This document shows, piece after piece, positions 1-8,905 of a stretch of 64,000 bases of DNA; positions within the stretch are counted from its first letter, which is position 1, and each line of letters starts with the position of its first letter. The notes below the pieces were generated by a model. The model was not told the origin of the DNA. It did no database searches and saw only the letters and a list, made by a program, of their open reading frames with translations. A program made the translations under genes and the position numbers. Source of the stretch: CBDBFG01 sp965204765 (GTDB lineage: Bacteria; Pseudomonadota; Alphaproteobacteria; Caedimonadales; UBA9215); contig CBDBFG010000004.1 in NCBI GenBank assembly GCA_965204765.1, forward strand, positions 248,001 to 312,000, in the 5' to 3' direction.

Positions 1-1
1 C

Positions 2-562
2 TTAATGCAGCATTTATTACCTAGAATTAATAAGCTAATAGTAGGTGGTGGAATCGCTAATACATTTTTAAAAGCCCAAGGATTTACGATTGGTCAATCC
101 TTATTTGAACCCTCTATGATAGAGGTGGCACAAGCAATCATTAAAAAACATGATAATCTTATTAAGCCAATTGATGTAATCACTAAAGATGGTCTCACAA
201 AAGATATAGGTGACTTGCAGAGTAGTGATGTGATACTGGATATAGGGCCAAAAACTATAGGTGATTTCAGCAGAATAATTGATCATTCAAGTACTGTCAT
301 ATGGAATGGCCCACTTGGTTTGATAGAACAATCTCCTTTTGATCAAGGCAGTGTGAATTTGGCCCAACATATTGCAATGCTAACAGTGCAAAAATCAGTA
401 AAAAGTATTGCCGGTGGTGGAGAGACTCTTATAGTCATTAATAAGGCAAAGGTTCATGACAAATTTACCTATTTATCTACGGGAGGCGGAGCATTTATCG
501 CGTTTATACAGAACCCTAATTTGCCGGGGATCGTACCATTATTGGATACAGACAAAGTATAA
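2..562 (+). CDS. pgk: Phosphoglycerate kinase, C-terminal part (truncated by window edge)
   Basis: Glycolytic/gluconeogenic enzyme that transfers phosphate between 1,3-bisphosphoglycerate and ADP in the cytosol. Only the C-terminal, nucleotide-binding half is present; the reading frame is open to the left edge, so the first ATG at position 5 is internal and the true start lies outside. Recognisable family motifs are GGGIANTFL, the nucleotide-binding stretch VIWNGPLGLIE, and near the end GGGETL followed by YLSTGGGAFIAFI, matching the usual STGGGA end of the family. The stop at 560-562 is followed about 70 bp later by a Nudix gene on the same strand. Identification is firm; nothing odd is visible in the part shown. 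Confidence 0.95.
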   Translation, partial: LMQHLLPRINKLIVGGGIANTFLKAQGFTIGQSLFEPSMIEVAQAIIKKHDNLIKPIDVITKDGLTKDIGDLQSSDVILDIGPKTIGDFSRIIDHSSTVIWNGPLGLIEQSPFDQGSVNLAQHIAMLTVQKSVKSIAGGGETLIVINKAKVHDKFTYLSTGGGAFIAFIQNPNLPGIVPLLDTDKV

Positions 563-633
563 TAGAGATAATATATAACCCGGTAAAATAAGTTGATAAA
601 ACAGCACAATATACATTTACAAAGGAAATACTA

Positions 634-1086
634 GTGAACAATATACACAATATTGCTAGGGCCGTGATAACATCACAAGATCATATACTGTTATGTAAAA
701 CTTTAGATTTAGCTAAACAGTTTTATTATCTACCTGGAGGGCATATCACACACCGAGAGACTGCTGTTGCTGCTTTATTAAGGGAAATTGAAGAAGAAAT
801 AGGGGTAAAAGGTCAGGTTGAACGGTTTCTAGGTTGCGTGGAAAATATTTTTAATCCTGAACAACAATCTATATGCCACAATCATGAATATAATTTCATT
901 TTTGCAATGCATGTACCGCATATAAATAAAGATATTACACTACAATCTCTAGAACAACATATTGGTCTGGAATGGATACCTTTGAATACTGTAAATTCTA
1001 TAGATATAAAACCTCGTGGAATACAACAGTTAATCCCTCAATGGATAGCAAACAAAAATAAAATAGAGCTATATAGTTTGTCCTAA
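634..1086 (+). CDS. Nudix hydrolase
   Basis: Small Nudix-family hydrolase of 150 residues that would cleave a nucleoside diphosphate linked to another group; the substrate cannot be told. A textbook Nudix box GX5EX7REUXEEXGU runs from G-H-I-T-H-R-E through REIEEEIGV (about residues 36-58), with all the metal-binding glutamates in place. The start is GTG at 634, preceded by AAAGGA at 621-626 at suitable spacing. The protein has almost no sequence outside the Nudix fold, so it is probably a house-cleaning NTP or sugar-nucleotide pyrophosphatase. It lies 71 bp after pgk on the same strand and could be cotranscribed with it. Confidence 0.88.
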   Translation: MNNIHNIARAVITSQDHILLCKTLDLAKQFYYLPGGHITHRETAVAALLREIEEEIGVKGQVERFLGCVENIFNPEQQSICHNHEYNFIFAMHVPHINKDITLQSLEQHIGLEWIPLNTVNSIDIKPRGIQQLIPQWIANKNKIELYSLS

Positions 1087-1248
1087 AAATCTTTTAACCC
1101 TTCAGATTTAATACACTACTGTTTATTTTATGGCTATAATCAATGTTATGGGATTTCGACAAGAGAAATTTTTGCGATACATGGAGTTTGGGGGTGACAG
1201 AGAGTTTATACTACTAGTTATTAATATGTTTAAAAATAGACAGCGATA

Positions 1249-2847
1249 TTAATAAATAATAAAAGTATTTTTGCCAGATTTTTTTGCTTTATACATAGCC
1301 TTATCGGCGCACTTTAGCATATCTTGTCCACATACGACATCGTCATTGTACAGGGCTATGCCTATGCTTATTTGCGGAACAACAGACTTATCACGTCTTT
1401 TTAATGATTTATTAGTTGCAGCTATGCACCTGTTAGCTATTTTTTCTGCACATGCAGTGGTTTTAATATTCATAATAATGGCGGCAAATTCATCACCCCC
1501 GATTCTGGCGAATATATCTTTGTTGCGTAAGCATTTTTGCAGTCTGTATGCAGTTTTTTGCAAAACAAAATCACCAAAATCGTGCCCCATATTGTCGTTA
1601 ATGGTCTTAAAATTATCCATATCGAAAAATAGTACACCAAATGAACACTTTTTTTCTTGCGCTTTGGCGATAATGTTGGTTAACATATAATCAAAATGGT
1701 ATCTATTATATGCTCCGGTCGTATTATCGTGAATAACTTTGTGTTTTAGCTTATCTTCGTTATCCTTCTGCTCTGATATGTCTTTGTGCACGGTGACTAA
1801 TCCGCCGTTGGGCAACAATTTTGAAAAAACTTCTACCCATTTACCCGAGGGTAGCTCTGTTCTGTACGCATTACCATATTGTAGCTTTTCTTCTTTTATG
1901 TGTTTGATAAAACTATCGTCGCAACTAGATAATGAATTTAGATTGTTATTGGTGGGATATAGTTCTTCAAAAATATTATTTTGTAATACCAAATTGTTGT
2001 GTTTATCAAATATCGCAAACCCTTCATTGATATTTTCTAATGCTGTTTGCAGCATATCTTTTGTTTCTTCTAGTTCAGTTAATGTTTGTTGTGCTCTATC
2101 GTGGTAGACTTTTTTGCTTAGACATGACCTGATTCGTGCACATAGCAACATTTTATGTATGCTGGGATCAATATAGTCTTCTGCTCCGGCGTATATGTAT
2201 TTAGTCATAATATTGATATTTTTCAGATAGGATAAAATTATTACCGGAATATCGCAGAATTTTTGTTCAGCTTTTATTTTTTGTAAAATGTTATATCCGT
2301 CAATGGAACTCATCACTAAATCAATTAAAATTAAATCAATTTTATTCTTGCTTAGGAAAGTTATAATTTTTGTGGGATCAGAACAAATAAAGATATTGTA
2401 GTCATAGTCTGTGAGCTTTCTATCTATTAAATCCAAGCTATCTTTATTTTGCCCAACTATTAAAATATTCGCACTGTAAGTTGGATTAAGGTATTCTATC
2501 ACATCTGGGGGTACAAAATCGTTGTGATCAGCAGAAAAATCAAAAGTTTTGCTAAAAACAAGCAAATCCTTTGCGATAACTATTATTTCGTTGAGGTGAT
2601 CATGGGCATAATTGGTGTTTGCCAATAGCAATTTGCAATAGCCTATTATTGTCTTAGCTAAACTATAAATATGATAAGCTATGATTTTGCTCTCTGATTT
2701 AGATTGTACTTGAGACACTAGATGCGATATCTTGTCGATGTTAGATCTAATCGTTTTAAGATCAGTTGTTATATTTGTTTCACATGATAACAGCATGCTA
2801 TCGATTAATGTATATGTTCTTTCTAATTTCTTATACAGGCTGTCCAT
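1249..2847 (-). CDS. Response regulator with PAS and GGDEF domains (diguanylate cyclase)
   Basis: Predicted phosphorylation-controlled diguanylate cyclase making cyclic di-GMP. Of 532 residues, about 1-120 form a helical N-terminal region that I do not recognise (possibly Hpt-like or a sensor). A receiver domain spans about 126-245, with the likely phospho-acceptor D176 in LILIDLVMSS. A PAS-like segment covers about 265-360 and a GGDEF domain about 370-530. The active-site signature is intact (RIGGDEF, G450-F454), and an RxxD inhibitory site (R441-D444) sits five residues before it, so the enzyme should be active and feedback-inhibited by its product. The order differs from classical PleD (two receivers plus GGDEF). 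No histidine kinase or c-di-GMP phosphodiesterase is in the window. Transcribed alone, divergently from the secretion operon. Confidence 0.9.
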   Translation of the reverse strand: MDSLYKKLERTYTLIDSMLLSCETNITTDLKTIRSNIDKISHLVSQVQSKSESKIIAYHIYSLAKTIIGYCKLLLANTNYAHDHLNEIIVIAKDLLVFSKTFDFSADHNDFVPPDVIEYLNPTYSANILIVGQNKDSLDLIDRKLTDYDYNIFICSDPTKIITFLSKNKIDLILIDLVMSSIDGYNILQKIKAEQKFCDIPVIILSYLKNINIMTKYIYAGAEDYIDPSIHKMLLCARIRSCLSKKVYHDRAQQTLTELEETKDMLQTALENINEGFAIFDKHNNLVLQNNIFEELYPTNNNLNSLSSCDDSFIKHIKEEKLQYGNAYRTELPSGKWVEVFSKLLPNGGLVTVHKDISEQKDNEDKLKHKVIHDNTTGAYNRYHFDYMLTNIIAKAQEKKCSFGVLFFDMDNFKTINDNMGHDFGDFVLQKTAYRLQKCLRNKDIFARIGGDEFAAIIMNIKTTACAEKIANRCIAATNKSLKRRDKSVVPQISIGIALYNDDVVCGQDMLKCADKAMYKAKKSGKNTFIIY

Positions 2848-3007
2848 TATATTTAATCATTACTTTTCTTAAGGTTATCATATATTTATGTATACATTAG
2901 CCATTTTAAGGTGGTAATTTACTAGTACCACATTCAATAAATACATAATTTGACTTTGAACTGTGAATAAATATAGCAAACTTGGATTACTAAAAGGTTA
3001 AAGTAAA

Positions 3008-4573
3008 TTGCGTACAAAGCGTAAAATATCAGGAAACGAGCACTTTATAGACTATCGCGAATTATTGATAGTGAATGAATTAGTTACAGAAAAACAATTA
3101 TGTATTGCACAAGAAGAACAAAAACGCACCAAAGGGTCCCTGAAAGACATACTGATTGATATTGGTTTCTTACAAGAAGAAAAACTAGTTAACTGTTTAA
3201 TAGAAACCTTTAATTATAAGAGTTTTGATGCTGGTATTGTGCATAATAACTCTCTGGATTTGATTACTTTTTTCCCAAGTAATGTTGCTTATCAACATTC
3301 AGTAATGCCTATAAAATTTGATCAGAAAAATAAAATTATTCATGCTGTTTTTTCCGACCCTTTGGATATTAAAGCCCAAGATATTGTACAAAATGAATTT
3401 AATGCAGAAAAAATAGAATATTATGTCGCAACTAAAAGAAATATTTTACACGCTTTAGATAAAGCATACGGTACATCCAGTTCATATAATTCAGCAACTA
3501 GTAATGTTTCCTATTTAGGTAACTATAATGGTATTAATGGTAAAGATTTTGTGCAATCAATTATTGACGACGCTGTGAAAATGCACGCATCAGATATACA
3601 TTTTGAGCCCAAACATAAGATATTTACCATCAAGTTGCGAATAGGGGGCGAGTTAACAGAATACAAAATTTGTCATATTGATGAATGGGCTATTACTTTA
3701 TCCAGATTAAAAATTATTTCTGCTATGAATATTGCGGAAACAAGGTTACCACAGACTGGTAGGTTTTCCAGTCATATAGCCGGAAGAAATGTGGATTTTA
3801 GAGCATCATGTCATCCAACATCAGGAGGGGAAAGTTTTGTTATACGCATATTAGACAAGTTAAGCAGTTTTCTAACCTTGGACGAAATTGGTTTTAATAA
3901 GTCACAAACAAAGCAAATTAAAAATCAGTTAATTAAACCCTATGGCATCATAATTGTAACAGGTCCTACGGGATCAGGTAAAACTACATCGCTTTATTCT
4001 ATGATTGATCATATAAATTATAGTAAAAGCAATATAATGACTTTAGAGGATCCTATAGAATACAATCTTAATGGTATAAGACAGACGCAGATTAATTTGG
4101 AGAAGAATTTTGATTTTGCTGATGGAGTAAAATCTATTCTACGTCAAGATCCTGACGTAATTTTAATTGGTGAAATAAGAGACGAGCAAACTGCAAAAAT
4201 GGCTTTGCGTGCTTCGATGACAGGTCATCTAGTGTTGACTACTTTACATGCCAATAATGCTCTGTCCGCTGTTAATAGGCTAATCGATTTAGGTATCAAT
4301 CCGAAGAATTTATCCGGTAATATTAATTGTATTATTTCACAGAGATTAGTCAAAACTACTAAAGCACAAACTATGAGTCAGCGTATTCCAGTAGCAGAGA
4401 TATTAGAAGTTACACCAGAATTAGATGCGTTGTTTATAGCACAGGCACCCATGCATGAATTGTATAATCATGCTGTACAACATGGTTATATCAGTATGCA
4501 GGAGCAAGCAAGGCAATTAATCAATGATGGGCTCACCACTGCTGAGTTTGTGAAAAAGGTCTTGCCTTTATGA
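3008..4573 (+). CDS. GspE/PilB-type secretion or pilus assembly ATPase
   Basis: Cytoplasmic hexameric ATPase that powers type II secretion or type IV pilus assembly. An N-terminal T2SSE_N/MshEN-like domain covers about residues 15-150. The AAA core shows Walker A GPTGSGKT (319-326), Asp box TLEDPIE (345-351), Walker B DPDVILIGEIRD (381-392) and His box TGHLVLTTLHANNA (405-418). The four-cysteine zinc module usually inserted after ISQRLV is missing: the chain runs directly from ISQRLVKTTKAQ to RIPVAEILEV. The start is TTG at 3008, with AAAAGG at 2992-2997 as a plausible ribosome-binding site. The 3' end overlaps the next gene by 4 bp (ATGA), showing an operon. Whether the machine is a T2SS or a pilus cannot be decided because no pilin or secretin is in the window. 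Confidence 0.93.
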   Translation: MRTKRKISGNEHFIDYRELLIVNELVTEKQLCIAQEEQKRTKGSLKDILIDIGFLQEEKLVNCLIETFNYKSFDAGIVHNNSLDLITFFPSNVAYQHSVMPIKFDQKNKIIHAVFSDPLDIKAQDIVQNEFNAEKIEYYVATKRNILHALDKAYGTSSSYNSATSNVSYLGNYNGINGKDFVQSIIDDAVKMHASDIHFEPKHKIFTIKLRIGGELTEYKICHIDEWAITLSRLKIISAMNIAETRLPQTGRFSSHIAGRNVDFRASCHPTSGGESFVIRILDKLSSFLTLDEIGFNKSQTKQIKNQLIKPYGIIIVTGPTGSGKTTSLYSMIDHINYSKSNIMTLEDPIEYNLNGIRQTQINLEKNFDFADGVKSILRQDPDVILIGEIRDEQTAKMALRASMTGHLVLTTLHANNALSAVNRLIDLGINPKNLSGNINCIISQRLVKTTKAQTMSQRIPVAEILEVTPELDALFIAQAPMHELYNHAVQHGYISMQEQARQLINDGLTTAEFVKKVLPL

Positions 4574-5781
4574 AAAATAAATTATTTTTATATATTGTGA
4601 AAACTGTACAAGGACAGACATTAGGTAAGAAGGTTTATGCTAGATCAGTACAAGATATTAACAAAATTTTATATAACGTAGATGAATCAATAATAGGTAT
4701 TTTTAATATCAGTTGGTTAACTGATATAGGAATCTCAACAAAACAATTATCCGCCACACAGACATTAAGCTTGTTTGGTGATCTATATAAGCTCTGCAAA
4801 TCTGGGGTTGATTTGCTTGATAGTCTACAGTCTATAGAGCAATCGGGTTACTTGGAATATTCTTTATCGTATGCTATTTATATGATTCAAAACGGTCAAT
4901 CTTTGTCTGTGGCACTAAAAGATAGTTCGATTGTAACCAATGATTTAATTTTATCTTTTATAAAAAATGCAGAAAAACATGGTGATTATACTAAAGAGTT
5001 CCACAATATAATGACACATTTACAGTGGTGGATGTCGTTTAAAACAAGTTTGACCAAAGCACTAGTTTATCCGTTCACATTGCTTGTATTGAATTTTGCC
5101 ATTGTGTATTTGCTAATTGACATGGTTTTACCTAGTTTGTGCAATTTATACACCAGTATCGACAAAAATATTCCTGAGGCAACGCAATTTTTGTTAGTGT
5201 TCCCTGAATATTTCTCTACATTTGCCAGGTTGTTGTTTGCCTTAGTAATCCTAGTGATATCAAGTATTTTGGTGATAAACAAATACCCTATTGTATTTAA
5301 TAAATACATCAACAAAATATTAAAAATTATGGTTAGCATTCCTTGGCTTGGTAACCGTTTGAAAGAAATAGTATTGCTACAATATTTTGAGAATTTATAT
5401 GCTCTTTCATTAGCAAACCGTAAAGCCATTATAGATAACATGTATATTGCAGAACACAATATTTATCCCATATTATCCAGGCATTGGTTGTCGAATGCAC
5501 GCTCAAAAGTAGAACGTGGCTATACCGTTAGTCAGGCTTTCAATGCTCTTAATATATTGCCAATAATCGTATTGAATATGCTGCGAGTCGCTGAAAATTC
5601 GGGTGATATTTTGATAAATTTAAAAAATATAGTCGAATATTTAGAAGAATCTTTGCAAACCAAGTTAAGCATTTTTGCTAGGAATGCTGGTACTTTTGTA
5701 ATGTTATTGGTGGGATTGGTACTATTATTAATAGTATGTTCCGTATTTTTGCCGTTGTATGATGGGCTGTTTGAATTATGA
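4570..5781 (+). CDS. GspF/PilC-type inner-membrane platform protein
   Basis: Integral inner-membrane protein of 403 residues that forms the platform on which the GspE/PilB ATPase acts. It has the two repeated cytoplasmic T2SSF domains. The first begins near residue 60 with the family-typical stretch LFGDLYKLCKSGVDLLDSLQ, and hydrophobic membrane segments lie around residues 165-190, 215-240 and 375-398, the last close to the C-terminus as in the family. It overlaps the upstream ATPase by 4 bp and the following small ORF by 4 bp (ATGA at 5778-5781), so all are translationally coupled. Typical length, no defect seen. Confidence 0.9.
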   Translation: MKNKLFLYIVKTVQGQTLGKKVYARSVQDINKILYNVDESIIGIFNISWLTDIGISTKQLSATQTLSLFGDLYKLCKSGVDLLDSLQSIEQSGYLEYSLSYAIYMIQNGQSLSVALKDSSIVTNDLILSFIKNAEKHGDYTKEFHNIMTHLQWWMSFKTSLTKALVYPFTLLVLNFAIVYLLIDMVLPSLCNLYTSIDKNIPEATQFLLVFPEYFSTFARLLFALVILVISSILVINKYPIVFNKYINKILKIMVSIPWLGNRLKEIVLLQYFENLYALSLANRKAIIDNMYIAEHNIYPILSRHWLSNARSKVERGYTVSQAFNALNILPIIVLNMLRVAENSGDILINLKNIVEYLEESLQTKLSIFARNAGTFVMLLVGLVLLLIVCSVFLPLYDGLFEL

Positions 5782-5930
5782 ATAAATTATTTTCTAAGTA
5801 CCATCCATGTCTTATATTAGGTGCAAAGCACGCACTATACATAGGAAAGTATAAAGGTAAGATTGTGCTTGAAGACATAAGGTCTGAAGACGATCTAGCA
5901 TCTCTTATAAATCGTTATAAAACTAATTAG
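5778..5930 (+). CDS. N-terminal fragment of a GspL/PilM-like secretion protein (frameshifted)
   Basis: A 50-codon ORF starting with ATG at 5778 that overlaps the stop of the platform gene by 4 bp, the same coupling used by its neighbours, so it is almost certainly translated. It reads MNKLFSKYHPCLILGAKHAL and ends at TAG 5928-5930. The +1 frame is open from 5911 and continues without a stop into the following ORF, beginning ISISIAIDYDCVNYSKKLLP. Removing one A from the AAAA run at about 5918-5921 joins both parts into a single chain of about 320 residues. The joined N-terminus (a LILG..HALYIGKYKGK strand pattern, then IAIDYD, then a conserved-looking LPK segment) resembles cytoplasmic actin-like GspL/PilM domains. 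See findings for frameshift versus programmed slippage. Confidence 0.6.
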   Translation: MNKLFSKYHPCLILGAKHALYIGKYKGKIVLEDIRSEDDLASLINRYKTN

Positions 5931-5979
5931 TATTAGCATCGCAATAGACTATGATTGCGTAAACTACAGTAAAAAATTA

Positions 5980-6744
5980 TTGCCCAAACTGAGCAACATA
6001 GAATTTCAATATATGTTACGTCACTTGAGTAGTTCTAGCGAGAAAAGAGCTATTTGTACAGGGTCTATTAATTCTAGCGAACAATCTCATCAAGCCATAT
6101 ATAAAATAATTTGTGATGATAATTTGTTAAAATGGATTCGAATTTTGCATAAAAATAATTGCTATATAAAGGATTTTTTCCCGATAGTGTTGTTGCAACA
6201 ACATTTATTTCAGGTCAGGGATAATATTTATCTTATCTCAAAAAGGGTTGATAAAAATATTCGTCACGTTTTTATTAAAAATGGTGTGATAGAGTTTACA
6301 CGTTACACCCAAGAAAAAAACCTAGCTGATTTTATAGAAAGCACAGTGCGCTATATACAAAGCAATTATGGCATTAGCATACAAAATATAAAGCAAGTTT
6401 CTACTTTTAATATTGCTTGTGACGATGCTGAAAAAATCAGAATTATTGATAGTGACAAAATAAATAAGCTATTCAGAATTAATATTAGTGAATTTTCAGA
6501 TAATGATCGGTTAAATATTATGGCTTTAATAAAGCATCAATACAGGTATGTGAGTGTAATGAACCTAAAACTTATTGATGATAATATCGGCAATTGCAAC
6601 AAATACATTCTAATCAATAGGTATGTGAATATTGCGAACAGATGTATGGTTGTTGGTTTGTTCATCCAACTGTTAACTACATTGTATTATAGTGCTTTTG
6701 GTGGGTTGTTAGAGAAAATATTTGGTTGGCGTTATGGAGCGTAA
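5980..6744 (+). CDS. GspL/PilM-like secretion protein, C-terminal part (frameshifted)
   Basis: Long ORF coding 254 residues if read from TTG at 5980. There is no convincing ribosome-binding site there, and the frame is open back to 5911, so the real N-terminus is probably the preceding 50-codon ORF joined by a frameshift. Most of the chain is polar with alternating strands and helices, and one hydrophobic segment lies near the C-terminus (about residues 219-240, MVVGLFIQLLTTLYYS), followed by only a few residues. That is the layout of a GspL/PilM-type cytoplasmic domain with a membrane anchor, but shorter than usual because the periplasmic part is missing. Its position, third after ATPase and platform, supports this. 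The family call is inferred from architecture and context, not from a diagnostic motif. Confidence 0.6.
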   Translation: MPKLSNIEFQYMLRHLSSSSEKRAICTGSINSSEQSHQAIYKIICDDNLLKWIRILHKNNCYIKDFFPIVLLQQHLFQVRDNIYLISKRVDKNIRHVFIKNGVIEFTRYTQEKNLADFIESTVRYIQSNYGISIQNIKQVSTFNIACDDAEKIRIIDSDKINKLFRINISEFSDNDRLNIMALIKHQYRYVSVMNLKLIDDNIGNCNKYILINRYVNIANRCMVVGLFIQLLTTLYYSAFGGLLEKIFGWRYGA

Positions 6745-7120
6745 GGTAAAGGTAAGTTTTATATTTTTTATTGTATTGTTAATCAGCAATATAGTGTTGT
6801 TCTGTCATACTAAACAGTTAGATTTTTCACCATCTGTACACCATAAAGCTCAAAGAGCACCACAAGTTAATAGTGGTAAAAAGGTATATTGCAATGGGAT
6901 ACTGTATATTGATGCGCAAAATTGGTGTGTATGGTTAAATCATCGTAAACTTGATGCTAAAAGTATGACCAATAATTTTACCGTTTTATATATCGACGCC
7001 AACAAAACTAAGATTAAATGGAAATATAGGAATGATCATCACATTTTTATAATTTCGCCGAACCAGCACTATAATCCTTGTACTCATAATGTGTATAACA
7101 ATAATGATTATTTGCAATAA
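6734..7120 (+). CDS. Small single-pass protein of the secretion cluster (GspB/MshK-like)
   Basis: A 128-residue protein read from ATG at 6734, 11 bp inside the preceding gene (a TTG at 6722 is a less likely start). It has one N-terminal membrane anchor (about residues 6-24, VSFIFFIVLLISNIVLFCH), a short linker, and a periplasmic part. That part contains GILYIDAQNWCVWLNHRKLD followed by VLYIDANKTKIKW, an arrangement of short strands around a Trp-Val-Trp-Leu-Asn core reminiscent of the small GspB/GspC/MshK-type partners found after GspL-like genes. The function is probably structural, in the inner-membrane platform. It is the last gene of the operon; the next gene is convergent. Confidence 0.55.
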   Translation: MERKVKVSFIFFIVLLISNIVLFCHTKQLDFSPSVHHKAQRAPQVNSGKKVYCNGILYIDAQNWCVWLNHRKLDAKSMTNNFTVLYIDANKTKIKWKYRNDHHIFIISPNQHYNPCTHNVYNNNDYLQ

Positions 7121-7149
7121 ATATTGATAATCGTTATGTTGAGTTTTTT
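7101..7149. terminator. Possible terminator between convergent genes
   Basis: An 11-bp stem with one G-U pair is formed by 7101-7111 and 7127-7137 around a 15-base loop, and a run of six T follows at 7144-7149. It lies between the end of the secretion operon and the convergent metal-transport operon. The T run starts several bases after the stem and the hairpin is AT-rich, so this is weak. Confidence 0.3.
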
Positions 7150-8032
7150 ATTCCGTATATGAACTTAATATATTATTGGTATTATGCTTCATTAACCTAA
7201 TATAATCACCTGCGATTCCATCTGGATAAGACAATGCATCAGAGTATAGTGTTCCACCTATTGTTACCTTGGTTTCATCTTGTATTTGGGTGATCAGTTG
7301 ATTATTAGCAATGTTTTCGATAAATATTTTCTTAATATTATGTTTTCTTATTTGTTTAACAATATTAGCCATTTCAAGAGCAGATGGAGAAGTGTCTGTT
7401 GATATTCCTTGGGGAGTTAAGAATTGTACGTTATATTCTTTAGCGTAATAGTTAAAAGCATCGTGGGATGTTACGACTCGTATGATCTTGTTAACCTGTG
7501 TAACCTTAGAGACGATATATTGATTTAATTCTTGTAATTTTATTAAGTAGTTTGTTTCGTTTTTTATATAGTAATCCTTGTGTTTAGGGTCAATAGTGCA
7601 TAGAGATTTGCGGATATTTTTCACCCAAATTATGACATTAGAGACACTTCCCCAGACATGGGGATCTGGCACCGGTGTTTTATCTAGCAATGGTTCATAC
7701 ATAATTATAGGATCTATGCCCTTAGAAACATCAATCATGTAACCTTGGTATCCAGAAGATCGTATTAATTTTTTAAACCAAGATTCAAATCCTAAACCAT
7801 TTATAAAAACAATATCGGATTCTAGGATTAGTTTGTTATCATCCGGTGTTGGTTCGTAAATATGTGCATCTTCGTTAGGTCCCACTATACTAATAACATT
7901 AACTCTATTTTGACCAATGTTTTTGATCACATCTGCCAAAATACTAAAACTAGCAACAACTTTTATCTTTGAAGAAGCATATGCAGGCATTATAAAGGTA
8001 AAGATTAAACTCAAACAGAATAATATTCGCAT
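7148..8032 (-). CDS. Metal ABC transporter substrate-binding protein (ZnuA/TroA family)
   Basis: Periplasmic solute-binding protein of cluster A-I that captures Zn2+ or Mn2+ for an ABC importer. A signal peptide (MRILFCLSLIFTFIMPAYA) starts the 294-residue chain. Likely metal ligands are H57 (GPNEDAHIYEPTP), H125 (PDPHVW), H190 (VTSHDAF) and an acidic residue near 265 (LYSDALS). There is no His-rich loop as in many zinc-only ZnuA proteins, so zinc and manganese both remain possible. The ATG at 8032 overlaps the TAA of the upstream permease by one base (TAATG), showing translational coupling. Confidence 0.88.
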   Translation of the reverse strand: MRILFCLSLIFTFIMPAYASSKIKVVASFSILADVIKNIGQNRVNVISIVGPNEDAHIYEPTPDDNKLILESDIVFINGLGFESWFKKLIRSSGYQGYMIDVSKGIDPIIMYEPLLDKTPVPDPHVWGSVSNVIIWVKNIRKSLCTIDPKHKDYYIKNETNYLIKLQELNQYIVSKVTQVNKIIRVVTSHDAFNYYAKEYNVQFLTPQGISTDTSPSALEMANIVKQIRKHNIKKIFIENIANNQLITQIQDETKVTIGGTLYSDALSYPDGIAGDYIRLMKHNTNNILSSYTE

Positions 8033-8886
8033 TAATTAACTATCCTTTTATAAAGAGAGCCATATTTCCCAAATAAAACAGATAAAACATAAATCACACC
8101 ACATAACAGTACTATAAGTGGTCCACTTGGTAATTTAAAATGAAATGAAATTAACAATCCCAAGTAGCTTACTAGTATGGCTATAACACAGGATAACAAA
8201 AACATTTGCCACACGCTGTTCCCCCATAATCTTGAGGACACAGCCGGAAGCATCATGATCCCTAAAGACATTAATGTACCCAATATTTGAAATGCAGAAA
8301 CCATGTTAATGACCACAAGTAACATAAATATAATGTGGTATAGGCTACCATTTGCACCTATGGAACGCATAAACACGGGATCAAAGCATTCTATTATTAA
8401 TGGACGATATATAATACTAAGCACAACAGTAGAAAGACTGGTGATTGCCGTAATAAAAATAAGAGATTTTGAAGTAACAGATAATAGTTGTCCAAATAGT
8501 ATGTTTAGTAAATCTACGTTACTACCAAAAGCAGAAACCAGAACTGTACCAAATGACAATGCGATTAAATAAAAACCTATAAAACTGGAATCTTCACATA
8601 AAATAGTTTTTCTGGAAACTATAGTTGCGACAAACGCGATCAAAGAACCCGCTATAACCCCGCCAATACCCATTATTGGCAAAGACATACCAGCTAATAT
8701 ATATCCAATAGCTACCCCAGGCAAAACAGAATGTGACAAAGCATCACCTAGTAAGCTCATTTTTCTTAGCATCAACAAAACTCCGATAGGACAACATCCT
8801 ATAGATAAAGATATACAAGCCATGAATGCTTTGCGCATGAATCCAAATTCCGTAAAAGGTTCTATAAAAAATTCGTACAACTGCAT
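8032..8886 (-). CDS. Metal ABC transporter permease (ZnuB/MntB, ABC-3 family)
   Basis: Polytopic inner-membrane permease of 284 residues with about eight hydrophobic segments. It carries family-typical stretches MRKMSLLGDALSHSVLPGVA (residues about 41-60) and LGTLMSLGIMMLPAVSSRLW near 205. It forms the channel through which the metal captured by the downstream binding protein enters the cytoplasm. The start ATG 8886 is preceded by AAAGGAA. The operon holds permease then binding protein only; no ATP-binding subunit lies in the window, so that subunit must be encoded elsewhere or the importer is incomplete. Confidence 0.88.
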   Translation of the reverse strand: MQLYEFFIEPFTEFGFMRKAFMACISLSIGCCPIGVLLMLRKMSLLGDALSHSVLPGVAIGYILAGMSLPIMGIGGVIAGSLIAFVATIVSRKTILCEDSSFIGFYLIALSFGTVLVSAFGSNVDLLNILFGQLLSVTSKSLIFITAITSLSTVVLSIIYRPLIIECFDPVFMRSIGANGSLYHIIFMLLVVINMVSAFQILGTLMSLGIMMLPAVSSRLWGNSVWQMFLLSCVIAILVSYLGLLISFHFKLPSGPLIVLLCGVIYVLSVLFGKYGSLYKRIVN

Positions 8887-8905
8887 TGTTCCTTTGGTAA
8901 TATCT

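Noticed and set aside
1271..1690. 139-residue plus-strand ORF opposite the GGDEF domain
   Set aside because: Lies fully antisense to a well-supported GGDEF domain; no ribosome-binding site or recognisable family.
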